64,000 bases of DNA from positions 14,792,048-14,856,047 of the forward strand of contig OZ024884.1 in NCBI GenBank assembly GCA_964017185.1. The letters run 5' to 3'. Both the position numbers and the translations under genes were made by a program. Below are positions 1 through 11,466 of this stretch, piece by piece. Below the pieces are notes generated by a model that searched no databases, had not been told where the DNA came from, and saw only the letters and a list, made by a program, of their open reading frames with translations. How positions within the stretch are numbered: the stretch's first letter is position 1; each line of letters starts with the position of its first letter. This stretch comes from Rugalucina vietnamica (lineage: Eukaryota; Mollusca; Bivalvia; Lucinida; Lucinidae).

Positions 1-159
1 CGTCAGATATCAAACTTATCTATACCCCTGCAGTTTTTAACAACACAGGGGATGCCCCTTGGCAAATTATAGACAACAGGTCTTTAACATTTTTTATGAT
101 CACTGTCTTGACATTTGCATTTCAAATGGCGAAAATGTGTAGACTTTGTCACATCAATT

Positions 160-394
160 GATCCCTGTCCTGAGAAACCCGGATTTTTGCCTATGCGAAA
201 CCAAAGTCGCAGATCAGCTTCGCAGTAACTGCGAAGCTGATCAGCGCCTTTGTTTTCGCTACACGGATAGTACAATTTATCTTCTTCTTAAATCCGAAAT
301 TTCAAGCATCTAGCCTGTTTCTGTGACTGCACATGCTGGTTTGTGTCAGACCTTGTCGGAAACCCCGAAGACCGGTTTTCTCGCGTCACGGCTC
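160..394 (+). repeat. MITE-A copy 1 (palindrome near left end)
   Basis: Family definition: about 235 bp, inverted ends GAGCCGCGWCGYGAGAAAACC, a near-perfect palindrome (GCGAAAACAAAGGCGC to its complement) close to one end, and a tail with TTCAAGCTTCTAGCCTGCTT and TGTGTCAGACCTGGTCGGAA. Many copies are flanked by a 4-bp A/T repeat. No coding sequence. In this copy the stem is of the TTCGCAG type and the left end is worn (GATCC). Confidence 0.9.
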
Positions 395-789
395 AATTGA
401 TGTTCATTTCTTATTGACACAAAGTTTAAATATAGGATGGAAAGTTAACCCTAGGAGTTGTTTTGATTGTATCGGTGTGGTTAAATTTGATCTGTTTTAA
501 TAGGATACAGTTCGTGTTTGATCCGTTTAAGCAACATTAATTTAAAAGTGAGACTTAAATAGTTTTGGAAAAAGTTGAAAGTGTTCGAACTAATTCAGTT
601 GTGTGTGTTTTGTTTTCTTTTTAAGGAGTATAGAAAAATCTTGTGATATTATTGAGAAGAAATGATATAAAGGTACGTAAAAACGTATTTCTTTTTTAGC
701 TCGACTGCACGAAATGCATAGAGCTATTGCAGTCACCCCGGTCGTCCACGTTCCCATTCCCGTGCGCGTTCCCGTGCGCGTGCGCGTCA

Positions 790-1500
790 CACTTGCGTTA
801 AAGTTTTCTAGAAGTCCATATCTTGACAACCACTCATCAGAAAGCATTCATACTTGGACCATAGATACCCTGTAGGGTTAGCTTTCATTCCATGGCATCG
901 GGCCCCTGGGTCCAGGCCAGGGGGTGGGGCTGGAGGTTAAAATCTAGAACACCTTCAAAAATGGCAATTCTTGTGTTAAAGTTTTCTAGAAGTCCATATC
1001 TTGACAACCACTCATCAGAAAGCATTGATACTTGGGCCATTGACACCCTGTAGGGTCGGCTTTCATTCCATGGCATCAGATCCCTGGGTCCATGCCAGTG
1101 GGTGGGGCTACAGGTTAAAATCTAGAACACCATTAATAATAATGGCTTTTCTGTGATATAGTATTCTAGAAGTCTATATCTTGAAAACTTTTTATCAGAG
1201 GGCTTTCATACTCGGACCATAGGTACCCTGTAGGGTTGAGTTTCATTCCATGGCATCGGGCCCCTGGGTCCATGCCTGGGGGTGGGGCTGGAGGTTAAAA
1301 ACTAGAACACTAAAAATAGATGTACTGCTGTGTAACTTTTACAAGGAGGCATATCTTGACAACAACTTATCATAAAGCATTCATACTTCATACACTTTAG
1401 GTTCCCTGACATCGGACCTCTGGGTCGGAGTCAGGGGGGCGGGGCTAGAGGTCAAAATCTAGAACTCCCTGAATTTTTTTTTCTTTTTATTTCTTAATAG
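790..1500 (+). repeat. Tandem array of ~180-bp units (four copies)
   Basis: Units start near 790, 970, 1150 and 1327 with the shared word TTCTAGAAGTC.ATATCTTGA and a GC-rich part (CCCTGGGTCCA..CC..GGGGTGGGGC). Divergence increases toward the last unit. The array is the left core of the element at 698-2854. Confidence 0.85.
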
Positions 1501-1569
1501 AAACAACTTAGGAGGATGGTTGGTCATTCATCTTTTGACTTTGTGACACTGACTTGTGTGTCATGACGG

Positions 1570-2730
1570 TAAGGGTCGGTTGACCTACTTTCCATGGTTC
1601 AGTGATTTTGCCTTATATCTTGACACTCAATTAGTATATTTTCTTACTTCTTTCAGATTATGAGTCAGTACGACCAGGCCTTTGACCCCAATATACTTAT
1701 AGGTCACTTTGACCTAATTTCACGGTTCAGTGATTTTGCCTTATATCTTGACACTCAATCAGTATATTTTCATACTTTTTCAGATTATGAGTGAGTATGA
1801 CCAGACCTTTGATCCCAATAGTCACTGTGACCTAATTTCACGGTTCAGTGATTTTGCCTTATATCTCGGTACTCAAATGGTTTATGAACAAACTTCTTTC
1901 AAAGTATGTTTGCATATGATAAGACCTTTGACCCTGAAGTAGTCCTAGGTCACTGTGACCTAATTTCACGGTTCAGTGATTTTGCCTTATATCTTGACAC
2001 TCGATAAGTATATTTTTATACTTTTTTCAGATTATGAGTGAATATGACCAGATCTTTGACCCCAATATACTAACAGGTCACTGTGACCTAATTTCACGGT
2101 TCAGTGATTTTTGCCTTATATCTCGGTACTCAAATGGTTTATGAACAAACTTCTTTTAAAGTATGTTTGCGTATGACAAGACCTTTGACCCTGAAGTAGT
2201 CCTAGGTCACTGTGACCTAATTGCACGGTTCAGTGATTTTGCCTAATGTCTTGAAACTCAATCAGTATATTTTCATACTTTTTTCAGATTATGAGTGAGT
2301 ATGACCAGACCTTTGACCCCAATATACTTATAGGTCACTGTGACCTAATTTCATGGTTCAGTGATTTTGCCTTATATCTCGACACTCAGTTGGTATTTTT
2401 TCATACTTCTTTCTGATTATGAATGAGTATGACCACACCTTTAACCCAAACATACTTATAGGTCACTGTGACCTAATTTCATGGTTCAGTGGTTTTGCTT
2501 TATATCTCAACACTGAATGGGTATATGATCATTTTTCTTTCACATTATGAGTAAGTATCACTAGACCTTTGACCCTGCAATACTTATAGGTCAGTATGAC
2601 CTTTTTTCGCTGTTCAGTGATTTTGCCTTGTGTCTTGGCACTCAGTTGGTATATGAACACACTTCTTTCACAATATGAGTGAGACCTTTAAATCTTAGGT
2701 AGTTATAGTTAACTTTCATGGTTCAGTGAT
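1570..2730 (+). repeat. Tandem array of ~128-bp units carrying AGGTCAnnnTGACCT palindromes
   Basis: Units share TTCAGTGATTTTGCCTTATA and ATGAGTGAGTATGACCAGAC. A 6-3-6 palindrome lies at 1701, 1947, 2075, 2204, 2332, 2460 and 2588 with perfect half-sites; the one at 1820 lacks a single base. Spacing is 119-129 bp. The spacer is CTG in five, CTT in the first and GTA in the last. The outermost units are degenerate. Confidence 0.93.
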
Positions 2731-3084
2731 TTTGCCTTATTGCATCAAGGCAAAAAGATGTATGAGCATAATGCTTTGGGTTACTGGTCGGGTTTGGCCT
2801 TATGTTTGACAAAGGTCAGAGGCAGTCGAGCACGCTGTCCTGCGACAGCTCTTATTTAATAATCCTGGTTTGACACAAAATGGGCGTAATAGACACAGAA
2901 AAAAGACTATAGAACTGGTTAAAGACTATAGAAATGTTTGATTAAGGAAGAAAGAAGGAATGGTATTCTTATTTCGTGTTAAAAATAAATATTTGGTACT
3001 CAATAAAAATCATAATGTAAGGCTATATAGACTGTATCATACCGGTAACTTTCAAACTTGTACATGTCATACTAGAAGCCTCCA

Positions 3085-3225
3085 TGGCATGGTGGTTACC
3101 CACAAGCAGAACTTGGCTTGTCTTGCTTGGCCAATGCAGGGCTCGAACCCATACCAGACACAGCGGTGAGATGATCAAGTGATTACGAAACAGCACTCTT
3201 TACCGTTCGGTCATGGTACCTTATC
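3085..3225 (-). repeat. tRNA-derived SINE, copy 1
   Basis: On the minus strand an A-box-like TGACCGAACGGTAAAGAGTG and a B-box GGGTTCGAGCCC are spaced as in class II tRNAs (Ser/Leu type). No tRNA acceptor stem, so not a tRNA gene. Same family as 19471-19590. Confidence 0.75.
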
Positions 3226-3733
3226 TGATTGTGGGTATAAAAGTGGTTTTCTCATGACGTGTCTCATATTTTATGCCCATGTTTGTGCAAATAACAGCAA
3301 GTGAATGAAATTTCAAAGTGCTTAAACCCCAAACGCTTGCCAAATCTCCAGATAACCATGGACAGTTGTCAAATATATAGGCACTAACAAATGGATTGAT
3401 CCTCGATCGGTAAACTGTAAAAGTTTTTTTTTTGTGTCCAGTTTCAAAATGTTATTTCCTTAATCTGAAATTATAATAAGTAAAAAAGCTAAAACTGTGA
3501 AGTCAGTATTTCCACATCAGCAGTCGATACCAACAACAAGAGTCGAGAATGATTGGACAGTTTGTTAAAACTTAGAATGACTATGGACATGTCAAGCAGA
3601 TTAAACTTTAGTTAGTTTATTATCCCCTGTGGTTTTGTTAAATGTAGAATGTGTTAATGGATTATCCGGAGATTAAACAGGATTCCTTACACAGCATGTG
3701 CTAATGTGGAATCATAACTAGGGCTGATAATCT
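3226..3733. other. No gene or named repeat seen
   Basis: A/T-rich sequence without an open frame over 60 codons or a recognisable repeat. Confidence 0.6.
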
Positions 3734-4018
3734 CATTACGAACACTTGCCCATACAATATACAGAAATTTTTTGCAGCCGTAAAAATTGAATATTTCATT
3801 GGAAAAAAAAATGATATTATTAATCTAGTTGCTCAAAACGTTGATTGTGGGCACTTGTTAGAACCGCCTCGGCCGCCGAGGCGGTTCTAACAATGTACCC
3901 ACAATCTATGTTTTGGATCAAAAATAAAAGAAATAGGTATACCCCTGCAAACCCCATTTTCACTTTATAAAACTGGGGTTTAAGGGGGAAATTATTGCAT
4001 GGACATGTTATCCTGATG
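3734..4018. repeat. MITE-C copy 1 (hairpin ACCGCCTCGGC)
   Basis: Family: about 280 bp, ends like CATTACGAAAACATGYCCATG, and a strong central hairpin GTTAGAACCGCCTCG/CGAGGCGGTTCTAAC within GATTGTGGG..CCCACAATC. Here the hairpin is perfect around 3858-3890. Confidence 0.85.
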
Positions 4019-4050
4019 TAAGAATAAAAAATTGGTGAAATAATATTATA

Positions 4051-4228
4051 GGTCAACCTCATTTGGGGTCCATAGACAAACTGTGTTATAAAATAAGTGA
4101 AACCATGTTATAACGTGGTTACTAACTATAGACATAGCAAAATAATTAGATTGGGAGCCATGGCATGGCTGTGTTATACTGAAAACCGCATAACAGTGAG
4201 GCACATTATAATGAGGTTGAACTGTACC
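4051..4228. repeat. MITE-F copy 1
   Basis: Ends GGTCAACCTCATTTGG and ATTATAATGAGGTTGAACTG; inner words TGTTATAACGTGGTTACTAA and ATAGACATAGCAAAATAATT recur at 26060 and 61421. Confidence 0.78.
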
Positions 4229-4269
4229 AGTAATTATGAAATGAGCCACAGCATAAAAAAAAAACAACA

Positions 4270-4451
4270 ATTTGCATATGCGAAAACAAAGGCGCAGATC
4301 AGCTGTGCAGTAACTGCACAGCTGATCAGCGCCTGTTGTTTTCGCTACTCAGATATATTGTATACTCCCTCTTCTTCTTAATTCCAAAATTTCAAGCTTC
4401 TAGTCTGCTTTTGTGACTGTACAGACTGGTTTGTGATAGACCTGGTCGGAA
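4270..4451 (+). repeat. MITE-A copy 2, both ends truncated
   Basis: The palindrome (TGTGCAG type) and the tail to CCTGGTCGGAAG are present. Both terminal repeats are missing. Confidence 0.85.
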
Positions 4452-4868
4452 GTTTCCTCATGCAAAGGCAGCAGATGGCAAGGAAATGGCAATACAAGAC
4501 ATTTATGAAAATTTTAACAAAATATACTGAGAGCAAGATGACTAGCTCTTTACCAGCAAGGCAGCAGTCCATCCAGTAGCAACCAAAAACTAAAATGACA
4601 GGTATAACAGACAGGCAAAATGACTGAAGTATAACGCCAAATGAAAACATCAGGGATAATTTTGGAAGGGGCCATGGGCAAAATTGCCCGTAACTTTTCA
4701 AAATGGCCCCTTAATTTTGAAATAATGGGCCAGTTTTATAATGTAAGGGTATAGGCGATAATGATTTCAGTTGAGCATTTTTTCGCGAAATGGCCCCTTA
4801 CAATTTCAAGCCAACAATATCCCTGAAACATTCTCAGGTTTTCATGGTACATCTATATTTAAAGTACC
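4452..4868. other. No gene seen; A/T-rich with chance frames
   Basis: A 107-codon frame on the minus strand (4378-4701) overlaps MITE-A tail sequence and has no family features. Confidence 0.55.
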
Positions 4869-5021
4869 CAGTGGCGGATTTAGAGTTCAGGTGGTTCGCT
4901 TAAACCCCTCTCTGGGACCAAAGTATTTCAGTTTCATGGGGAAATTTATGAAAAGTCAGGTAAACTGTTGGAAACGAAACTTTGAACCCCTTTCCAGAAA
5001 TCCTGGATCCGCCCCTGAATA
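4869..5021. repeat. MITE-G copy 1
   Basis: CAGTGGCGGATTTAGAG to TCCTGGATCCGCCCCTG; inverted ends of about 13 bp. Interior GTGGTTCGCTTAAACCCC is shared with 20271. Confidence 0.85.
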
Positions 5022-5530
5022 CCCAAACACAAAAATATCCCCAAACACCTGGTTGCCAAACTTTTTTTGCTGAGTATATATTAAACCTGTTAAACTTGTA
5101 TTTTGTGAAAGTATGTTGGTATAAATTACATAATTAAAATAATATATATTAGGTTCATATTCCAACTTGCCCTACCAGTATTTTTAAGGAAAAAAGGGTT
5201 GCTAAGATATTATATTTAGTCTTAAAGAAAGTAAAATTTGCATAATAAATCACCACGTTTATTGCTGCAGTTTGAATGAATGAAGATCGGTTGCTATGAT
5301 ATTGTATGTAGCTTTCAAGAATGTGAAATTTTCATTCATTCTCTTTGATTTTAAGCTTTCAACTATCATGCAATGGTTTTCTGATCTTTTATTGCTTTGA
5401 GTTATTTGTCACCATAATGGAGATTTCCTTTGAAACTTAATGAAATGCAAAGCCCCAGACTCAAAAATTTATGCCAGTCTGTTTCATAATAGGAAAATCA
5501 TTGTTAAGCAATAGCATACCTAACTTTGTA

Positions 5531-5993
5531 ATGCACCAGTCATTTGTATCCACCGCCCCCCTGGGTGTGGGGAATAGGGGGGCGTTTAACTTTTTTGTTT
5601 TTAAAGCCCCGCTAAAAGCACAGCACTGCGGGGTCAGATTTGTGGTAATGTCCCTGCTAAAAGTCCCGGCACCTGGGAGACGACTGACAACAATGTGGAA
5701 CAACAACTGAGAGTTGTTTTAATGAAAAAATATGAGAGAGGGGCTTAATTTCTGCATGTAAATGTACAGATGCATTTGCAAATTAAATAAGGACCATAAA
5801 ACGAAGTACGGTAACTAAATGTTAAAAATACAACTAATATCTAATTTGAATTAATGTGACCTTGTATTTTGGCGGGAAATTAATAGCCCAGCACATCCCC
5901 GGCACTGTTGGGACTCATCAGAGGTTAAGTCCTGGTACTTAATCCCCGCTGTTTCCCCGATATAGGGCTGGGGATAACAAATGACTGGTGCAT
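5531..5993. repeat. MITE-B copy 1 (463 bp, long subtype)
   Basis: Family definition: inverted ends ATGCACYAGTCATTTGTAAC, GC-rich flanks with C- or G-runs and words such as CTAAAAGCCCCGCTATTCCC. This copy is the same long subtype as 34758-35186, in the opposite orientation, with an A/T-rich middle (GACCATAAA..TGTTAAAAATAC). Confidence 0.85.
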
Positions 5994-6454
5994 AATTGTA
6001 ATACCAGCCTTTTCAAAATGGCTCTCTTTTAGTCCTTTGAATGGAGCATGCAAAGAAAGTAAACACAAAAACTTCATGGTGGGATAAACACAAACACCTT
6101 TGATCATTAACCTGACAGTGAAATGTAATAAGCTACATGTATTTAATTGCAAATGCATGTTATCAGCTGAGTTAAACACAAAGGCCTCGAAATTAACACA
6201 AGCTGATCAAAGCCTTTGTACTTCTTAAAACCAAGCATGCAAGTATATAGATATTGTCAAGGACTGTGTAGGCCAGTTTGTGTCCGGCAAGGTAGACAGG
6301 CTTTTGCTAGAAGATCTCGCAACAGGTTCATTTTAACTTTTGTCGCAGATGACATGTAATGAATATTGCTCTGATGACATGACATTCAATCAGTAAAATG
6401 CAAGATACAAAATAGCTGAAAACCATTGAATACTTTTGCTGTCAATTTGATGAT

Positions 6455-7115
6455 CATTTTATCAGTTTCAGTTCAATTTCTGTTGCAGATGATTATGCAG
6501 TTGACATGGATATTGTACCAGTGACATTTGAGCCGCATCGTGCGAAAACAAAGGCGCAGATCAGCTTCGCGGTAACCGCGAAGCTGATCAGCGCCTTTGT
6601 TTTCGCTACTCGGATAGTACAATTCCTCTTCTACTTATAGCCAAAATTTCAAGCTTCTAGCCTGCTTCTGTGACTGTACAGCCTGGTTTGTGTCAGACCT
6701 GGTCGGAAACCCTGAAGCCCGGTTTTCTCGCGCCGAGGCTCATTTCATTCAATGATGTAAACTTGTGAGAGATAAAGAGCTTATAGTCATAAGAGATCAT
6801 TGAATGCACATTCTAATCTATGTCTACACTAACAGCTCTTGATCACTTTTTTTTTTCGTTACAGACAATTTTCCTGATTTCAATGATGTAAACTTGGAGT
6901 GATAAAGCTCTTATACAAGTAGTCATAAGAGAATATAATATAAATAGATAGATCAAGGCTGCTGATCAAAGTCTGCTCATTACACTATTGATGATTTCAT
7001 TTCAATGTCTGTTGCAGGTTCATACTGGTGACAATTCAGTGATGTAAACCTGTGAAAGATAAAGAGCTTATAGTCATAAGAGGAGATATAAAGAGATAGA
7101 TCAAAGATTCTGATC
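6455..7115 (+). repeat. Local direct repeats with acceptor-like words
   Basis: AATGATGTAAACTTGTGAGAGATAAAG-like words occur near 6750, 6880 and 7040, each with GCTTATAGTCATAAGAG. TTTCTGTTGCAG-like tracts precede two of them. It is partly interrupted by MITE-A copy 3. No open frame links them. Confidence 0.6.
6530..6741 (+). repeat. MITE-A copy 3
   Basis: GAGCCGCATCGTGC runs straight into the palindrome (TTCGCGG type), so about 20 bp after the left end are deleted. The right end is intact (CTCGCGCCGAGGCTC). Confidence 0.9.
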
Positions 7116-7301
7116 AATATCGATCCATAAAACCTGGGAAATATCATTGTTTATTTCACTGGTCAGGGTGGAAGTGATAAGATGGATTAAATTGTGAAAT
7201 TTTCACAAAATTTGGAATGTTGTGAAGGAAAGGTATGGATAAATTTTAGTCTTATTGCTAAAAATAGTAATTATTATGTATCCAAAAATCAAGTTATGGA
7301 T

Positions 7302-7502
7302 AGGAGGCGAAGTGCCCTAGTGGTAGAGCTTACGACTCGGAATGGAGAGATCCTGGGTTCAAACCCCTGTCAATTTCAGGTTGTGTCTCTTAACAAGATG
7401 CATTAACTCCCCATATTACTTGTTAATACCCAGGAAGCACATGCTCAATTCTGACATGACTGAAAAATATTGACGGGGACGCTAAACCAGAAAACAAACT
7501 AA
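7302..7502 (+). repeat. tRNA-derived SINE of a second family
   Basis: A box CTAGTGGTAGAGCTTACGAC, B box GGGTTCAAACCCC, then the body TAATACCCAGGAAGCACATG and tail TTCTGACATGACTGAAAAAT..GACGCTAAACC. The tail occurs at many other places here. Confidence 0.8.
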
Positions 7503-7824
7503 CAAAATGTCTGCAAAAAAATAGGGTATCATATGTCAAAAGACTTCCAGCACATTAGCTAGGCAGCTCTTCAGAATCAAAGACCAAAAAATTCCTCTAC
7601 TTTCTACAATCTAAGCCTCTATGGTCATCTTCTATGGCTGTACAGGCCAGTTTGTGCCAGTAAAGGTCAGATTAACTCCTAAAGGCAGCCTTTCTTTTAC
7701 AGTGTTAGACGTTAGACTGGTGTAGAATGGGAAAGTTGTAACACAGGAGAGAATATTCATGGTTTTCACTGAGCAAGAAAGTTAGATCCTGAAGAATGAC
7801 GTCACTTCTAGGAAAGCTGAAACT

Positions 7825-7930
7825 CCAGTAAGTTTATTCAAAAGAAATTTGGAGGTGATGTCCCAACATGACCATAGCTGTTGATTGGGATGCTAAGCAG
7901 CAAAGTCTGTCTGTCTGTCTGTCTGTCTCA
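7825..7930 (+). repeat. SINE tail with (CTGT) microsatellite
   Basis: GATGTCCCAACATGACCATA, GCTGTTGATTGGGATGCTAA and then eight tandem GTCT-type units. Confidence 0.6.
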
Positions 7931-8294
7931 AAGATCTCTAATTATGTTAGGCTGATCAAAGTCAAGTTCAATTTGGGGCCTTCATGGGAATTGGGAATTA
8001 AATATTTTAAAAACTGGTCATGATCACATGACCAAGATGGCTGCCATATTCATTAAACTTTAAACTTTTTCAAAGTTATTTTTTTTTCCAGACCAAAAGT
8101 GGGAAAGTATATCATGTTTTGACACATTAGGAAGCTATTGATTTTAAATTTTATGGCATCATAATTCACCAGAAATTTTATTGGTCCTTACAAGTCTTTA
8201 GGTGAGTAGCCAAGCCCATTGTTAAAGTGGTTTTAGCTAAGTACCCATTCACACCCAAAACATAGGTCAGTGCCCAGCCATGAACGCATTGAAT

Positions 8295-8426
8295 GATTCC
8301 TTGTCATGGGAAAACCAAACTTTTGCCTATGCAAAAACAAAGGCACAGATCAGCTGTGCAGTAACTGCACAGCTGATCAGCACCTTTTGATTTAGCTACA
8401 CTGAAATTTCAAGCCTGTAGCTTTTT
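8295..8426 (+). repeat. MITE-A copy 4, left part (split by pearl element 1)
   Basis: It has a worn left end, a TGTGCAG palindrome and a tail to AAGCCTGTAGCTTTTT, where the pearl element starts. The missing right part continues at 10547. Confidence 0.85.
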
Positions 8427-10546
8427 AGCTCACCTGAGCCGAAGGCTCACAAGGTGAGCTTATAGGATGCCATGATCCGGCGTCCGTCCGTCGTCCGTCA
8501 GTCCGTCGTCCACAATTTCAAAGATCTTCTTCTCTGAAACCGCTTGGCCGATCTAGTTGAAATTTTATGTGGAGCCTCCTTGGGTAGTGGCATTGTAATT
8601 TTGTTCGCGATATCTTGGTCACATGATCAAGATGGCCGCCACGCCCATATATGGTAAAAACCACTCAAAAATCTTCTTCTCCAGAACCGGTGGGCTGATT
8701 TCTACAAAACTTGGTATGTAGCATTTGGACTTCAGCCCATCATAGTTTGATCAAATGATGACCCTTGGATGACCTTGACCTATTTTACGGCAAGGTCAAA
8801 TTTGGAAACATAGGCTTTTACATGGGAAAAAGTGAAAACTACCTATTTTTTGAAAACTATTGCAGCCTGAGGCCTGAAAAGTGGTAGATGCAAACAACTA
8901 ATGGAGTAGATGAAGGTATATGATTAATTTAGGTCAAGGTCATCTCTTGACCTTGGCCAGTCTGTCGTCCATACACACTTTTCAAAGATCTTCTTCTCTG
9001 AAACGGCATGGCCAATCAAAGTGAAATTTTATGTGGAGCATCCATGGGTTGGGGAGACGAAAGTTTGATCGCGAAATCCAGGTCACATGACCAAGATGGC
9101 CGCCACGCCCATATATGGTAAAAACAACTCAAAAATCTTCTTCTCCAGAACCGGCTGGCCAATTTTCATGAAACTTGGTATGTAGCATTTGGGACTCCAG
9201 CCCATCATAGTTTGATCAAATGATGACCATAGGATGACCTTGACCTATTTTACGGCAATGTCAATTTTGGAAACATAGGCTTTTACATGGAAAAAAGTGA
9301 AAACTATGTATTTTTTGAAAACTATTGCAGCCTGAGGCCTGAAAAGTGGTAGATGCAAACAACTAATGGAGTAGATGAAGGTATGTGATTAATTTAGGTC
9401 AAGGTCATCTCTTGACCTTGGCCTGTCTGTCTTCCATACACACTTTTCAAAGATCTTCTCTGAATCTGCTTGGCCAATCAAAGTGAAATTTTATGTTGAG
9501 CATCCATGGGTAGGGGAGACGAAAGTTTGATCGCAAAATCCAGGTCACTTGACCAAGATGGCTGCCACGCCCATATATGGTAAAAACCACTCAAAAATCT
9601 TCTTCTCCAGAACCGGCAGGCCAATTTTCATGAAACTTGGTATGTAGCATTTGGGACTCCAGCCCATCATAGTTTGATCAAATGATGACTTTACCTATTT
9701 TACGGCAATGCCAATTATGGAAACATAGGCTTTTCCATGGGAAAAGTGAAAACTATGGATTTTTTGAAAACTGTTGCAGCCTGAGACCTGAAAAGTGGTA
9801 GATGCAAACAACTAATGGAGTAGATGAAGGTATGTGATTAATTTAGGTCAAGGTCATCTCTTGACCTTGTCCAGTCTGTATTCCAAACACACTTTTCAAA
9901 GATCTTCTTCTCTGAAATTGCTCAGCCAATCCAAGTGAAATTTTATGTGGAGCATCCATGGGTAGGGGGAACGAAAGTTTCATTGCGAAATTCGGGTCAC
10001 ATGACCAAGATGGTCGCCATGCCCAACTATGGTAAATCTTCTTCTCCAGATCTGGCTGGCCGATTTTCGCGAAACTTGGTATGTAGCATTTGGGACTCCA
10101 GCCCATCATAGTTTGTTGAAATGATGACCCTAGGATGACCTTGACCTATTTTATGGCAAGGTCAATTTTGGAAACATAGGCTTTTACATGGGAAAAGGCG
10201 AAAACAATGGATATTTTGGAAGCTGTTGCAGCCTGAGACCTGAAAGTTGCTAGATGCAGACAACTAATGGAGTCAATGAAGGTAAGTAATTAATGAAGGC
10301 CAAGGTCATTTCTTGACCTTGACCTTGACCCAAGGTCATTTAAGTATCAAAATTAAAATTATGGTTTTCTCAGAAATCACTGGGTTTGGAAACTATTGCA
10401 GCCTGAGACCTGAAACTTTGCAGATGCAGACAACTTATGAAGTCAATAAAGGTGAGTGAGTATTCAAGGTCAAGGTCATTTCTTGATGACTTAATACTCC
10501 AAGATCAGGCTTCAGGTGAGCGTTCTCAGGACCAATGGTCCTCTGG
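8427..10546 (+). mobile_element. Pearl/Helentron-like element 1 (four 455-bp core units)
   Basis: It begins AGCTCACCTGAGCC with a stem against GGCTCACAAGGTGAGCT. It ends TCAGGTGAGC (10512-10521), the inverse of 8428-8437, then the hairpin AGGACC-AAT-GGTCCT and CTCTGG. T lies on both sides. Core units start near 8520, 8985, 9447 and 9897, each with CCAAGATGGCCGCC-like and TGACCTTGACCTATTTTA-like words. It is inserted in a MITE-A copy. Confidence 0.85.
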
Positions 10547-10607
10547 TTTCTGTGTTTTCATAGGCGGATTTGTTTGTGTCAGACCTGGTTTTCTCATGTT
10601 GTGACTC
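10547..10607 (+). repeat. MITE-A copy 4, right part
   Basis: TTTCTGTGTTTTCATAGGCGG, TTTGTGTCAGACCTGG and TTTTCTCATGTTGTGACTC continue the interrupted copy. Confidence 0.8.
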
Positions 10608-10814
10608 ATTTTTTTGATGTATACAAAATTCTCTTAAAATTTAATGATAAGAAAGCATGAAAAATATTGAACCACAATCAAACCGTAACATGATAAGTGT
10701 TAAAACGGCAATAAACTTTCACAACTGGAGGTATATTGAGTCAAATGGTAAACATTTTGAAACTTTAATAGATTTAAATATCTAACAGGTTTATAAGTGG
10801 TTATATAAAGAAAT

Positions 10815-11049
10815 GAGCCGAGACGCGAGAAAACCGGTCTTCGGGGTTTCCGACCAGGCCTGACACAAACCAGCCTGTATAGTCACAGAAGCAAGCTAGA
10901 AGCTTGAAATTTTGGATTTAACAAGGGGAGTGATTGTACGACCCGTGTAGTGAAAACAAAGGTGCTGATCAGCTTCGCAGTTACTGCGAAGCTGATCTGC
11001 GCCTTTGTTTTCGCATATGCAGATTGTTGGTTTTCTCATGACGTAGCTC
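10815..11049 (-). repeat. MITE-A copy 5
   Basis: Full length with both ends, TTCGCAG stem, and AAAT on each side. Confidence 0.92.
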
Positions 11050-11323
11050 AAATCATAAAATGATTTGTAGGACTTTATTGTGTGTTAAACTGATAATTTT
11101 TGCCTTAGATAAGATTTCATTCATGAAAAAAAGTCCTATGTTAAAAAGTATATAAAATATCAATTGTCCTTCATAACCTTTGGTTAGGAATTTAGAATCG
11201 AGATCCGAATCTATTAATACCTGGCATTTAGGGACCAAGGTGCAGACAGATTGTGGCCCCTGATCGTCTGTATTTTAAACAGCTTTTGTGCTAATTTGGC
11301 TGTTCAACTCGTACATAAGCAAT

Positions 11324-11466
11324 AATGCACCACTCATTTGTAAACCGGGTGAGGTGGGACTGTGTCTACAGGGCAGGCAGGGCTTTGTTGGCCAATAAAC
11401 AACTAAATAAAAATTCCTCGCTATCCTGAGGACTTGGAGGGGTGGGGGTAGAAACGACTAGTGCAT
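11324..11466. repeat. MITE-B copy 2 (short)
   Basis: Ends ATGCACCACTCATTTGTAAA and CGACTAGTGCAT are present with a 100-bp interior. Confidence 0.75.

Larger units (their letters stand above)
698..2854 (+). mobile_element. Pearl/Helentron-like element with two tandem arrays
   Basis: The 5' end has AGCTCGACTGC (698-708) and a small stem around GAAATGCATAGAGCT. The 3' end has the inverted match GCAGTCGAGC (2822-2831), then a short hairpin (GCTGTCCTGCGACAGC) and CTTATT. It lies between T-runs, as expected for T|T insertion. Subterminal inverted repeats around tandem core repeats are the design of bivalve pearl elements and other Helentron-derived elements. It has no coding capacity. Confidence 0.7.

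Noticed and set aside
698..2854. CRISPR-like regular repeats
   Set aside because: Units are 128-180 bp tandem repeats without unique spacers, in a eukaryotic mobile element.
4378..4701. 107-codon minus-strand frame
   Set aside because: It overlaps the tail of a MITE-A copy, has no conserved features and no splice signals.
7302..7400. tRNA-like A and B boxes
   Set aside because: No closing acceptor stem, and the same boxes with a shared tail recur at other places, so these are SINEs and not tRNA genes.
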